15,117 nt of DNA from an uncultured Candidatus Melainabacteria bacterium. GTDB lineage: Bacteria > Cyanobacteriota > Vampirovibrionia > Gastranaerophilales > Gastranaerophilaceae. Of this stretch, positions 6,554-14,220 are shown piece by piece. Below the pieces are notes generated by a model, which searched no databases, had not been told where the DNA came from, and saw nothing but the letters and a program-made list of their open reading frames with translations. The stretch's first letter is position 1; every line of letters starts with the position of its first letter. The stretch covers positions 1 to 15,117 of the forward strand of contig CAKVLL010000041.1 of NCBI GenBank assembly GCA_934757255.1, given 5' to 3'. The position numbers were made by a program, and so were the translations under genes.

Positions 6554-6559
6554 TATAAT
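6554..6559 (+). promoter_or_regulatory. -10 box for the PxpA-like/yvcK pair
   Basis: A perfect TATAAT lies 27 bases before the ATG at 6586. The bases where a -35 box should be (6531-6536, TTTATT) match the consensus poorly. The ribosome binding site AGGGGAG (6573-6579) is strong. Confidence 0.45.
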
Positions 6560-6585
6560 TAGTTTATAAATTAGGGGAGATATGA

Positions 6586-7380
6586 ATGCAAGAAGTAATA
6601 GAAAGAAAACCAATCAAGAATATTGATTTTAACTGTGATTTGGCGCAGGCTTACGGGATTTATAAAAACATTCAAGAATACGAGCTTTTGGATTATGTAA
6701 GCTCAGTAAATATTTCTTGTGGTTTCCATGCCGGTGACCCTGTAACTATCAAAGAAGCTATGCTCAAAGCTAAAGAAAAAAATGTTGCAATTGGCGCACA
6801 TATCGGTTTTAACGATATTCAAGGTTTTGGTTACAGACCTGTAGAACTTAAAGAAGATGAACTTGAAGCTATTGTTGTATACCAAGTCGGTGCGATTATG
6901 TCTTTTGCAAAAGCTTATGGATTAAGCATTGAGCATGTTCGCCCACATGGTGCAATGTACAAAATGGCTGGCGAAGATTTTACTTTTTCTGCTAATATTG
7001 CTAAAGCTATCAAGAAATGCTCTGATTGGCTTGTTTATATAGCACCGGTTGGTGATATTACGACAAAAGTCGGTGATTATGTAAATATTCAAGTTGCTCA
7101 AGAATTAAGTCTTGAAAAAACTTATAACGCAGATTTGATAATTGATTATTCAGTTCCTGATAATACAAATAACTATGAACTAATTAAACGTTTCCAACAT
7201 CTTCTTCACACTTCTCAAATTCGTAATAATTTAGGCGGATTGAGTTTTGCAGAAGTAGATACAATACATTTTTCAAATAAATATAAAAATTCTTTAGAGT
7301 TAATCCAACAGGCAAGAAATCTTATCACTCCTGCTCCTGTTAACTATATTAACGCTAAAGCTTCAGGATGGGTGGATTAA
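6586..7380 (+). CDS. LamB/YcsF family protein (PxpA-like, divergent C-terminus)
   Basis: The 264-residue protein matches the LamB/YcsF family, whose best-known member PxpA is a subunit of the ATP-dependent 5-oxoprolinase PxpABC. N-terminal landmarks are intact: DFNCDLA (14-20), NISCGFHAGD (42-51), GAHIGF (70-75), GFGYRP (80-85), YQVGA (99-103) and HVRPHGAMY (117-125). The C-terminal half is not: the usual FADR-Y-DG-LVPR stretch is a shorter LSLEKTYNAD..., and the usual C-V-HGD near the end reads IHFSN. No pxpB or pxpC is beside it, so 5-oxoproline hydrolysis is doubtful. The start ATG at 6586 has AGGGGAG 6 bases upstream; an ATG four bases earlier is out of frame. It ends 2 bases before yvcK, implying coupled translation and a joint role. 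Confidence 0.85.
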   Translation: MQEVIERKPIKNIDFNCDLAQAYGIYKNIQEYELLDYVSSVNISCGFHAGDPVTIKEAMLKAKEKNVAIGAHIGFNDIQGFGYRPVELKEDELEAIVVYQVGAIMSFAKAYGLSIEHVRPHGAMYKMAGEDFTFSANIAKAIKKCSDWLVYIAPVGDITTKVGDYVNIQVAQELSLEKTYNADLIIDYSVPDNTNNYELIKRFQHLLHTSQIRNNLGGLSFAEVDTIHFSNKYKNSLELIQQARNLITPAPVNYINAKASGWVD

Positions 7381-7382
7381 TT

Positions 7383-8693
7383 ATGGCTTTTAATTTTAAA
7401 GAAAATGTTGATTTAAAAAAAGACGCAGGCTGGCTTTTACCGGGGCTGGAAGTTAAAAGATGGTTTCTTTTAATTTTCTTAGGCTCAATTATGATTGTGC
7501 TTGGTTTTATGGTTTTAGCGAATGTTAGACCAATTTACTTAACCTTGGAATTAATCAGAAAAGCAGCATTAGTATTGCCTTCAAACGTATTGGCAGCAAT
7601 TTTTATCTTAATTGGTGGTGCAATATTCTTTAAGGGATGGCAAAAAACAACGCTTTCTATTATGGATATGGATTCCTCTAAAGGTAACAGTTCTATTTTA
7701 GAAAAATTATATAGAAGAAGAAAATTAAATAAAGGCGCAAAAATCGTTGCAATTGGCGGTGGTACAGGGCTTTCAATGCTCCTTCGCGGAATAAAAAAAT
7801 ATACAAACAACGTAACTGCAATTGTTACTGTTGGTGATGACGGCGGAAGCTCCGGCAGATTAAGAGAAGAAATGGGTATTTTGCCACCTGGGGATATTAG
7901 AAACTGTATAGCAGCTTTAGCTGATGATGAAGATATGATTACGGAACTTTTCCAATATCGTTTCAAAAATGGCGAAGGTTTGGAAGGTCACAGTTTCGGG
8001 AACTTGTTCTTAACAGCACTTTGCGCGATTACGGGCGATATGGTTAGAGCGGTAAAAGAATCTTCAAATGTATTAAATATTAGAGGTGTTGTTTTACCTG
8101 CAACTTTAGATGATATGAAGCTGGCAGCTGTTTTTGAAGATGGAAAAATTGTTCATGGCGAATCAAATATTCCTGAGGCTCACGGAAAAATCAAACGTTT
8201 GTTTACGGAGCCTGAACATTGTAAAGCTTTACCTGAAGCAATTGCTGCAATAAAAGAAGCTGATTTAATTATCTTAGGTCCTGGAAGTTTGTATACAAGC
8301 GTTATTCCAAACCTTTTAGTAGACGGAATTGTTGAAGCAATTACTAAATCAACTGCTAAAAAGATTTATGTTTGTAACATTATGACTCAACCGGGAGAAA
8401 CTGATAACTATTCGGTTGCTAGCCACGTAAATGCCTTAATCAGTCACGCTAACGGCAAAAAGATTATTGATGCGGTGCTTGTAAATGATAGTTTGCCTGA
8501 CAATATTTCGGAAGGTTACGCAAAGAGCGGTTCAATTCCTGTTAGATTGGATATGGAAAATATTGCACCAATCGGTGTTGAAGTTGTTTCACAAAAATTG
8601 CTTCAAGAAAATAAACAAGGACTTGTAAGACACAGTTCGCATAGAGTAGCGAGAGCTGTTTATTACTGGTATAGAAGAACATTAAAAAGATAA
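7383..8693 (+). CDS. yvcK: YvcK/CofD-like protein with N-terminal membrane anchor
   Basis: YvcK proteins bind UDP-GlcNAc and adjust peptidoglycan precursor supply and carbon flow (gluconeogenesis factor). The fold is related to the phospholactate transferase CofD. Motifs: AIGGGTGLS (123-131), VGDDGGSSGRLR (150-161), PPGDIRN (168-174), GHSFGN (202-207), LGPGSLYTS (298-306) and QPGET (336-340). About 115 N-terminal residues carry two hydrophobic helices (about 27-46 and 65-84), absent from Bacillus YvcK, so the protein is probably held at the membrane. I place the start at 7383, where GGTGGA lies 6 bases upstream; an in-frame ATG at 7368 would overlap the previous gene and has no ribosome binding site. 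Length from here is 436 residues. The pair ends in a strong terminator. Confidence 0.93.
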   Translation: MAFNFKENVDLKKDAGWLLPGLEVKRWFLLIFLGSIMIVLGFMVLANVRPIYLTLELIRKAALVLPSNVLAAIFILIGGAIFFKGWQKTTLSIMDMDSSKGNSSILEKLYRRRKLNKGAKIVAIGGGTGLSMLLRGIKKYTNNVTAIVTVGDDGGSSGRLREEMGILPPGDIRNCIAALADDEDMITELFQYRFKNGEGLEGHSFGNLFLTALCAITGDMVRAVKESSNVLNIRGVVLPATLDDMKLAAVFEDGKIVHGESNIPEAHGKIKRLFTEPEHCKALPEAIAAIKEADLIILGPGSLYTSVIPNLLVDGIVEAITKSTAKKIYVCNIMTQPGETDNYSVASHVNALISHANGKKIIDAVLVNDSLPDNISEGYAKSGSIPVRLDMENIAPIGVEVVSQKLLQENKQGLVRHSSHRVARAVYYWYRRTLKR

Positions 8694-8712
8694 AAATACG
8701 ATATGTAATAAT

Positions 8713-8749
8713 AAAAAAATGTGCATAATGTAAAATGCACATTTTTTTT
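8713..8749. terminator. Bidirectional intrinsic terminator
   Basis: ATGTGCAT (8719-8726) pairs with ATGCACAT (8735-8742) around an 8-base loop, flanked by an A-run on the left and eight Ts on the right that extend the stem. It has a U-tract in both directions, so it can end both yvcK (stop at 8693) and the convergent TPR gene (stop at 8764). Confidence 0.9.
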
Positions 8750-8763
8750 ATGTTATTTTATCT

Positions 8764-10521
8764 TTAGGATAATTTTCTAATCATTTCATGTGCTTCTTCG
8801 TCTTCGGGAAATATTGATACGACTCTATCTAAGTATTCTAACGCTTTGTCGTTATTCTTAAGTCCTTCATAGCACTTTGCTAAACTCATTAAAACAGATA
8901 TATTATCAGGCTTTTTTGCTAATAAATTGTTGAATACATTGATAGCAGAATCAAATTCGCCAAGTTCATAATAGGTAAGAGCTAAAGTATTTTGTGTTTC
9001 AATGTCAGGATTTTGTTCGACTGCATGGATTAAATAGTGTTTAGCGTCTTCAAATTCCTTTCTTGCATATAAAATTCTTCCAGCACAGAATTGAATATAT
9101 TCATGGTGTGGATTTATTTTAAGTGCTTTCATAATATAATCTTTAGCTTCATCAAGCTGATTTAATACTAATTTATTCAGAGCCATAAAGGTAAGTGCCA
9201 AGATATTATCAGGTTCGATATCCAAAGCTTCTCTATAAAATCTTTCAGCTTCTGTATTTTTTGAAATTGAATATAAAAAATTTGCATATTCAAAAATAAT
9301 TTCAAAATCGTTAGGTTGTAATTTCATTGCAGTTTTAAATTCATCTTCTGCATAATCAAATAAGCGTTTGTTTAAATAAATAATTCCTAAATCTTTGTGT
9401 GCTTTTGCGATATCAGGGTTCATCTTGATTACTTTTTTAAGCATTTTTTCCGCCGTATCTGTATCGCAAAGGCTAGATGATAAAATAGCGTATTGATGAA
9501 AAATTTCTGCTGTAACATTACCTTTTAACAGGATGTTATCATAAATTTCTTTTGCTTTATTAAGTTGGTTTGTTTTGATATAAAGACCTGCAAGTTTTTG
9601 TGCAGGAAGAATGAATTTTTGATTTAGATAGACAATGCTTTCTAGCATTTTTATAGCGGTTTGTAAATCTCCCATTGCTTCATAACAACTTGCTAGATTA
9701 TATTTATAGTTTTCTTTTTCTGGGTGTTGGAGCAATAAAGTTTTATAAATTTTTGAGGCTGCCTCAAAATCTCCAATCTTCATTTTTGACATTGCAAGTG
9801 TAATTTTAAAACTTTCATCATCATCATCAAGTTCGCATGCTTTTTCAAGATAGATACAAGCTTCTTTATGATTCTGTTGGATTTGATAAGCAGAACCAAT
9901 ATTATAATAAGTCATAGGATTATCAGGTTTAAGTTCAAGAGCGCACTTATAACATTTAATTGCAGCTTCACTATTACCTGTAGCCATATACGCGGTTCCA
10001 AGACTATTATAATTTCCAATATTATTTGGAGCTTTTTCCAATGCGCGTTTAAATGGTTCAATGCTTTTTTCAAATGCTTTGATTTTCATATAGGCTGTGC
10101 CAATTATAAAATCAAAAATGTAATCTTCAGGAGCAAGCGAATTTGCAATAAGTGCATATTTGATGGCTTCTTCCAGCTCATTTAATTTTATTAGTACTAC
10201 GCATATGTTTTTATATGCTTCTATGTATTCAGAACGTAAAGCAATAACTTTTATATATGCATTTTTAGCAGAAATAAAATCACCCAATCTGTCATAGGCA
10301 TTTGCTAAGTAAAACCAAGAAGTTGCATCGTCGGATTTGAACTTAATTACAGTTTCAAAATAGTTTTTTGCTTTTGCCCAATCTTCATCGTTGACAGCGA
10401 TAAGTCCTGCCGATTTAAGTAAATCAATATTTGCAGGTTCTTGTTTTAAAGCTGGTTCTAGCAATTCTTTTGCTTTATCAAATTCTTTTTTAGATATTAA
10501 ATCATTTATTTCTTCTAGCAT
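8764..10521 (-). CDS. All-TPR solenoid protein
   Basis: The 585-residue protein consists from end to end of tetratricopeptide repeats, roughly 16-17 units of 34 residues. TPR consensus spacing (W/Y-x2-LG/A-x2-Y ... A...F/Y ... P) recurs throughout, for example ATSWFYLANAYDRLGDF, IGNYNSLGTAYMATGN and PMTYYNIGSAYQIQQN in the first half. I see no signal peptide, membrane helix, or catalytic domain such as a glycosyltransferase, so it is most likely a cytoplasmic scaffold for other proteins. Partners are unknown. Start ATG with AAAGG 6 bases upstream. It follows the sigma-factor gene after 84 bases containing a REP-like hairpin, so it may be read through from it. It is ended by the shared terminator at 8713-8749. 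Confidence 0.85.
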   Translation of the reverse strand: MLEEINDLISKKEFDKAKELLEPALKQEPANIDLLKSAGLIAVNDEDWAKAKNYFETVIKFKSDDATSWFYLANAYDRLGDFISAKNAYIKVIALRSEYIEAYKNICVVLIKLNELEEAIKYALIANSLAPEDYIFDFIIGTAYMKIKAFEKSIEPFKRALEKAPNNIGNYNSLGTAYMATGNSEAAIKCYKCALELKPDNPMTYYNIGSAYQIQQNHKEACIYLEKACELDDDDESFKITLAMSKMKIGDFEAASKIYKTLLLQHPEKENYKYNLASCYEAMGDLQTAIKMLESIVYLNQKFILPAQKLAGLYIKTNQLNKAKEIYDNILLKGNVTAEIFHQYAILSSSLCDTDTAEKMLKKVIKMNPDIAKAHKDLGIIYLNKRLFDYAEDEFKTAMKLQPNDFEIIFEYANFLYSISKNTEAERFYREALDIEPDNILALTFMALNKLVLNQLDEAKDYIMKALKINPHHEYIQFCAGRILYARKEFEDAKHYLIHAVEQNPDIETQNTLALTYYELGEFDSAINVFNNLLAKKPDNISVLMSLAKCYEGLKNNDKALEYLDRVVSIFPEDEEAHEMIRKLS

Positions 10522-10543
10522 AATATACCTTTATGTTATAAAT

Positions 10544-10567
10544 GTTGGGCTGAAAACCCAACCTACC
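10544..10567. repeat. REP-like palindrome (GTTGGG...CCCAACCTAC)
   Basis: GTTGGG (10544-10549) and CCCAAC (10557-10562) form a 6-bp stem with a 7-base loop, followed by CTAC. The form GTTGGG-loop-CCCAACCTAC resembles widely scattered REP-type palindromes mobilised by Y1-type (RAYT) transposases. In the minus-strand transcript it lies between the sigma-factor stop codon and the TPR ribosome binding site, and it could also act as a weak terminator or RNA stabiliser. Only one copy is in the window. Confidence 0.5.
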
Positions 10568-10605
10568 ACTTTTAATTTTCTATTCGATCATTCTATGGTC
10601 GTAAT

Positions 10606-11604
10606 CTATTCCCCAATATAATTTCTTAATCCTGATGTTAAGTTTTTGTTTTTACATAATTTTTTCAGTTTAGAAATTGCGCGATTTTCAATTTGACGAA
10701 TTCGTTCTCTGGAAACTCCGTAAATTGAGCCAATTTCATCTAATGTTTTTTTGTTTCCATTGTTATTCAAGCCAAATCTTAAAATTAGAACGTCGCGTTC
10801 TTTTTGACTTAATTGATCAAGCATGTTTTTGATATCATCAAGCATACTTTCTTGTGAAACAAGAGAATCCGGCGTAATTGTTGATTCATCTACAATATAA
10901 TCAATAATTTTATTAGAATCATCTTTTTGACCTGTTGGCGTATCAATACTAATAGTAGATTGAGTTGATTTGATTATAGAAGTCAATTTGGCAACTGTAA
11001 TTCCCATTTTATCAGCAATTTCTTGTTTGTTAGGAATTCTGCCAAGTTCTGTTGTCAAATCCATAGTAGCTTTTTTAATCTTATTAATAGATTCTATCAA
11101 GTGGATTGGAAGTCTGATAATACGAGCTTTATCAGCAATTGCTCTTGTGATTGACTGCTGAATCCACCAAGTTGCGTAAGTTGAAAACTTATAACCTTTT
11201 GTGTAATCAAACTTTTCAGTTGCTTTAATCAATCCCATATTACCTTCTTGAATTAAATCCAAAAAAGATAGTCCGCGCCCAATGTATTTTTTAGCGATAC
11301 TTACAACAAGTCTTAAATTTGCGTTTATAAGAACTTTGCGTGCAATTTCGCTTTGTGTTTCATATATTTTTTTAGCAACTTCAAGTTCTTCTTGAGCAGA
11401 AAGAAGTGGGATTTTTCCGATTTGTTGAAGGTAAATTCTAACAGAATCATCAGAATTTACTGTATTCAAATTCTCTTGAGTTTTTGGTTCTTCTATGGCA
11501 ATTGATTCTTCATCGTCTTCGGCTGGTTCAATACTATGAAAGTCTACACCTTCGTCAGAAATATCGTCTACCATGATATTTAATTTTTCACTCTTTTTGC
11601 TCAT
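10606..11604 (-). CDS. RpoD/SigA-type sigma-70 factor without region 1.1
   Basis: A 332-residue group 1 or 2 sigma-70 factor that directs RNA polymerase to promoters. After an acidic, poorly conserved N-terminus (1-50) come region 1.2 (SVRIYLQQIGKIPLLS, 54-69), region 2 (about 93-163, including NLRLVVSIAKKY, the DLIQEGN motif at 116-122 and the melting/-10 segment KFSTYATWWIQQSITRAI at 139-156), region 3 (about 165-245) and region 4 with the -35-reading helix-turn-helix (TLDEIGSIYGVSRERIRQIE, 287-306). The autoinhibitory region 1.1 of many primary factors is missing. Whether this is the primary (sigA/rpoD) or an alternative group 2 factor, as cyanobacteria have, cannot be told here. The TTGACA/TATAAT promoters in the window fit such a factor. 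Start ATG has AAGGA 7 bases upstream. Confidence 0.92.
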   Translation of the reverse strand: MSKKSEKLNIMVDDISDEGVDFHSIEPAEDDEESIAIEEPKTQENLNTVNSDDSVRIYLQQIGKIPLLSAQEELEVAKKIYETQSEIARKVLINANLRLVVSIAKKYIGRGLSFLDLIQEGNMGLIKATEKFDYTKGYKFSTYATWWIQQSITRAIADKARIIRLPIHLIESINKIKKATMDLTTELGRIPNKQEIADKMGITVAKLTSIIKSTQSTISIDTPTGQKDDSNKIIDYIVDESTITPDSLVSQESMLDDIKNMLDQLSQKERDVLILRFGLNNNGNKKTLDEIGSIYGVSRERIRQIENRAISKLKKLCKNKNLTSGLRNYIGE

Positions 11605-11723
11605 CTCATTGTCCTTTTTGTTGTTTTTTTTGGGTGATTTATCACTCGTATTTGTAATTTGCTTACGCTTGATTAACTGTTTTGTGCCCTATTAAGGATT
11701 TAGCAGTATTATGCATTGCGTAT

Positions 11724-12461
11724 TTATTTATTTTTTATTTGTTGTTTAACCGCTTCAAATAATATTATTGCAGCTGCGTTTGAAACATTTAAAGAATTAA
11801 AATTTGTTAACATTGGAATTCTAATTTTAAAATCAGAAAGTTTTAGTAAAGAACGTGAAATTCCGGCATGTTCTGCCCCCATTATTAAAGCAAAATTCAT
11901 GTTCTTGTAATCCACATCAAAGTAATTATCTTCTGCATGGTGGTCTGATGCAATTACCCAGTAGTTGTTTTCTTTTAGTTTTTGAACTGCACCAACCAGA
12001 CTGTTGACTTTCATTATTGATATGTGATTAACTGCGCCCGCGCTTGTTTTTTCAACTGTAGAGTTTATTAAAATTCCTCGGCGTGACGGTAAAATAATAC
12101 CTTTAACACCTGCACATACACAAGAACGAATTATTGCTCCAACATTGTGCGAATCTTCTACACCATCTAATATTACGACATTTCCGCCAATTTTTTTAAT
12201 GAAATCGTCTAAATCAGTATATTTTACCGGTGAGATTTGTGCTATCACCCCTTGGTGTTTACCTTCAGGCTCAAGCTGATTAAGCTTTTGCGGTGCTACG
12301 AATTGGAAAACGATGCCGTTTTTTTGTGCAAGTTCTTTTATACGCTCAATTTTTGCATCATTTCTTGCGCAATTTGAAATAAGAATTTTGTTAAATTCTC
12401 TTTCCCCTGAAACCAACGCCTCTATAACAGCATTTTTACCATATATAACAGTGTTTTCCAT
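11724..12461 (-). CDS. rlmB: SpoU/TrmH-type rRNA 2'-O-methyltransferase (RlmB)
   Basis: This 245-residue SPOUT methyltransferase is of the RlmB type, which methylates the ribose of a conserved guanosine (G2251 in E. coli numbering) in 23S rRNA using SAM. An N-terminal RNA-binding domain (VIYGKNAVIEAL start, through KHQGVIA at 68-74) precedes the knotted catalytic domain with the three SpoU motifs: DGVEDSHNVGAIIRS (99-113, with N106 and the catalytic R112), IMGAEHAGIS (193-202), and IPM...FNSLNVSNAAAIILFE (215-236). Length is normal. A TrmH acting on tRNA is less likely given the substrate-binding domain. The ribosome binding site is weak and distant (GGATGA about 11 bases upstream). It is divergent from the pilus genes with a palindrome between, and 119 bases upstream of the sigma factor. 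Confidence 0.92.
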   Translation of the reverse strand: MENTVIYGKNAVIEALVSGEREFNKILISNCARNDAKIERIKELAQKNGIVFQFVAPQKLNQLEPEGKHQGVIAQISPVKYTDLDDFIKKIGGNVVILDGVEDSHNVGAIIRSCVCAGVKGIILPSRRGILINSTVEKTSAGAVNHISIMKVNSLVGAVQKLKENNYWVIASDHHAEDNYFDVDYKNMNFALIMGAEHAGISRSLLKLSDFKIRIPMLTNFNSLNVSNAAAIILFEAVKQQIKNK

Positions 12462-12488
12462 TGTTTTTATATTTCATCCATTCATTGT

Positions 12489-12518
12489 AGTATACAAAAT
12501 ACAAATTTTATTGTACAA
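12489..12518 (-). promoter_or_regulatory. Promoter of rlmB (TTGTAC-18-TATACT)
   Basis: On the minus strand TTGTAC (12518 to 12513) and TATACT (12494 to 12489) are 18 bases apart. The -35 box lies inside the 18-bp palindrome at 12506-12523, so whatever binds the palindrome would affect rlmB directly. Confidence 0.45.
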
Positions 12519-12523
12519 TAAAA
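12506..12523. promoter_or_regulatory. Perfect 18-bp palindrome between rlmB and the pilus genes
   Basis: TTTTATTGTACAATAAAA is perfectly self-complementary and lies in the 82-base divergent intergenic region. It is placed to act as an operator for one or both genes. Without spacer bases it is a poor RNA hairpin, which favours a DNA-binding dimer site; chance is possible in A/T-rich DNA. Confidence 0.4.
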
Positions 12524-12543
12524 AAAAATAGGATGAAATAGGT

Positions 12544-14205
12544 ATGGAATTATTTAAGAAGAGTATAGTGATAGGTGTTTCAGTAACTCCAGAAGTAGGT
12601 TTGGAAGTTGCACAAATTGATTTTTCAACTAGAACTGTTTTGAAGTATGGTGTTCGTCCATTAGATTTTGATACGAATAGAAGAGATATTGCTGATATTG
12701 ATATATTTAAAGAAACATTAAAAGACTTATTGGATGAATTGGCAATCCCAAAAGGTGCGTCAATTGTATTAAATATTCCAACTCCAGTTTTTAAAGTTAA
12801 TGATTATCCGGCAGCTTTGGATGATGAAGTTCAATTAACAAATGCTATAGAAGAAGAATTAACATCAAATTTTTTATTCCAAAATTCTGAAGCAGTAATG
12901 GATGCTGTGAAGTTACCTAACTCGACTATTCAATTTAATAAGATAGCTTATGTAGCAGCTCATAGATCTACGGTAGTTGAAATTGCGATGATAATAAAAG
13001 AAATTGGTTACAAGTTACACGCGATTGATACTTCTGTAAACTCAACATTGAATTCTTTGATTTTGAAAGAACGTGTTAATGTAGAGCCAGATGTTAATTG
13101 GGCGTTGCTTATCGTTGAATCTTACTGTTGCAGACTTCTTTCTATGAGTGGAAATACTTATGTTGATGCTTTTGAAGAAAGGATTAATATTGGAGAAGTT
13201 TTGGGCGATGCGGAAAATTATTCTACTGTTATAAATGCTGTATCACCTCTTTTAAAGAATTTACCTTCTAAGTATCTTTGCGTTGTTTCAAAGACAAATG
13301 TTGTGAGCGCGGAAGTTTTGGCAAGTAAATTAACATATTCAGCTCCTATTATTCATCAAGAAGCTAATACATTCTCAAGAGAAGTTTTTATGGAAATATC
13401 TCCGGAAGTTGATGAGTCTTTGGCGCAGATTGTGTCTTTAGATGTCATCGGTGCCGCAATTTATGATGATTTTGTACCATATTCGACGGCTCATTTTAAT
13501 TTGTTCAACAAGTCTTTAGGAGCAATTTATTTGGATGAACAGCCTCCTGAATTTACAATTGCTGGTAGGACTTTTGTTTTTTCTGTAGAAAATTTAATAA
13601 AGTTGTTTGTTATTATGTGTATATTAGTTGTTATACCTTGCATCATAGCTTTGGCATACTATTCAAAGGCAATATCAGAACAACAAAATCAGCTTGATGA
13701 AATTAATAGAAAAATAGCAGATACAACTAAGTTTTTGAAAGATAATGAGGATGTTTCTGCGGATTTGTTTGATGAAGGCGATGAAATTAGAGTTGGTTTG
13801 ATTCATAACAAGAATATTTATTCATATTTTACAATTGTAGGAACGGAAATTCCTAAGAAGTTGTGGTTAACACATTTAAAATTTGGTGATAAAACTACTA
13901 TAGAAGGTCAGGCTGATAATTTGGAGAGTGTTTATGCTTTCTTTAGAAGTATAAAAGATTATGAGCCGGAGTCTGAGATTAAATTACAAAAACTAGGATT
14001 AGCGTCTAAGGCAACTACTCCATTAAGTAATGATGGAACAGTAGAATTCGATACAGATTCTATATTAACGTCTTTGAATGCTGATTTTTATGAGTTTAGA
14101 ATTTCAGATGAGCCAGAGGTAAAGAAAGAAGACCTTAAGAAGGATGGTTTAAATGGTGATGATTCGGCAAACTCATTGCCAGACTTGGAACCGGTAAAAG
14201 AATAA
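12544..14205 (+). CDS. PilM-PilN fusion (GspL-like) pilus/secretion platform protein
   Basis: A 553-residue protein joining two parts that are separate genes in most type IV pilus operons. Residues 1-335 resemble the cytoplasmic actin-like PilM fold, though the N-terminal phosphate loop (IGVSVTPEVGLEVAQID, 10-26) lacks the usual DIGS. A membrane helix (about 350-374) and short coiled coil (375-400) follow. A periplasmic PilN-like ferredoxin domain comes next (about 420-485, including PKKLWLTHLKF and IEGQADNLESVYAFFRSIK), and then a segment ending FYEFRIS (515-521) and an acidic tail. This layout matches GspL of type II secretion, so the machine could be a pilus, a pseudopilus secretion system or a DNA-uptake apparatus. 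ATP binding is doubtful. The next gene is PilO/GspM-like, 15 bases downstream, so they form an operon. Start ATG follows AGGATGAAATAGGT. Confidence 0.78.
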   Translation: MELFKKSIVIGVSVTPEVGLEVAQIDFSTRTVLKYGVRPLDFDTNRRDIADIDIFKETLKDLLDELAIPKGASIVLNIPTPVFKVNDYPAALDDEVQLTNAIEEELTSNFLFQNSEAVMDAVKLPNSTIQFNKIAYVAAHRSTVVEIAMIIKEIGYKLHAIDTSVNSTLNSLILKERVNVEPDVNWALLIVESYCCRLLSMSGNTYVDAFEERINIGEVLGDAENYSTVINAVSPLLKNLPSKYLCVVSKTNVVSAEVLASKLTYSAPIIHQEANTFSREVFMEISPEVDESLAQIVSLDVIGAAIYDDFVPYSTAHFNLFNKSLGAIYLDEQPPEFTIAGRTFVFSVENLIKLFVIMCILVVIPCIIALAYYSKAISEQQNQLDEINRKIADTTKFLKDNEDVSADLFDEGDEIRVGLIHNKNIYSYFTIVGTEIPKKLWLTHLKFGDKTTIEGQADNLESVYAFFRSIKDYEPESEIKLQKLGLASKATTPLSNDGTVEFDTDSILTSLNADFYEFRISDEPEVKKEDLKKDGLNGDDSANSLPDLEPVKE

Positions 14206-14220
14206 AAAGGGTTTACAAAC

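Larger units (their letters stand above)
12470..12540. repeat. Mirrored leader motif GGATGAAATA (inverted repeat)
   Basis: TATTTCATCC (12470-12479) and GGATGAAATA (12531-12540) are exact reverse complements. As a result, both rlmB and the divergent PilM-like gene have GGATGAAATA a few bases before the start codon, 8 bases before for rlmB and 3 for the PilM-like gene. It supplies the only Shine-Dalgarno-like bases (GGAUGA) for both genes. Confidence 0.6.

Noticed and set aside
7368..7382. Upstream ATG of yvcK
   Set aside because: It overlaps the end of the preceding gene and has no ribosome binding site, while GGTGGA is well placed for the ATG at 7383.
7535..7966. 143-codon minus-strand open frame inside yvcK
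   Set aside because: It lies over the conserved GGGTGLS and GDDGGSSGRLR coding region of yvcK and shows no motifs of its own.
11634..11645. GTGAT-TT-ATCAC palindrome in the sigma-factor leader
   Set aside because: Arms of five bases with a two-base centre are expected by chance in such sequence, and no promoter could be placed convincingly around it.
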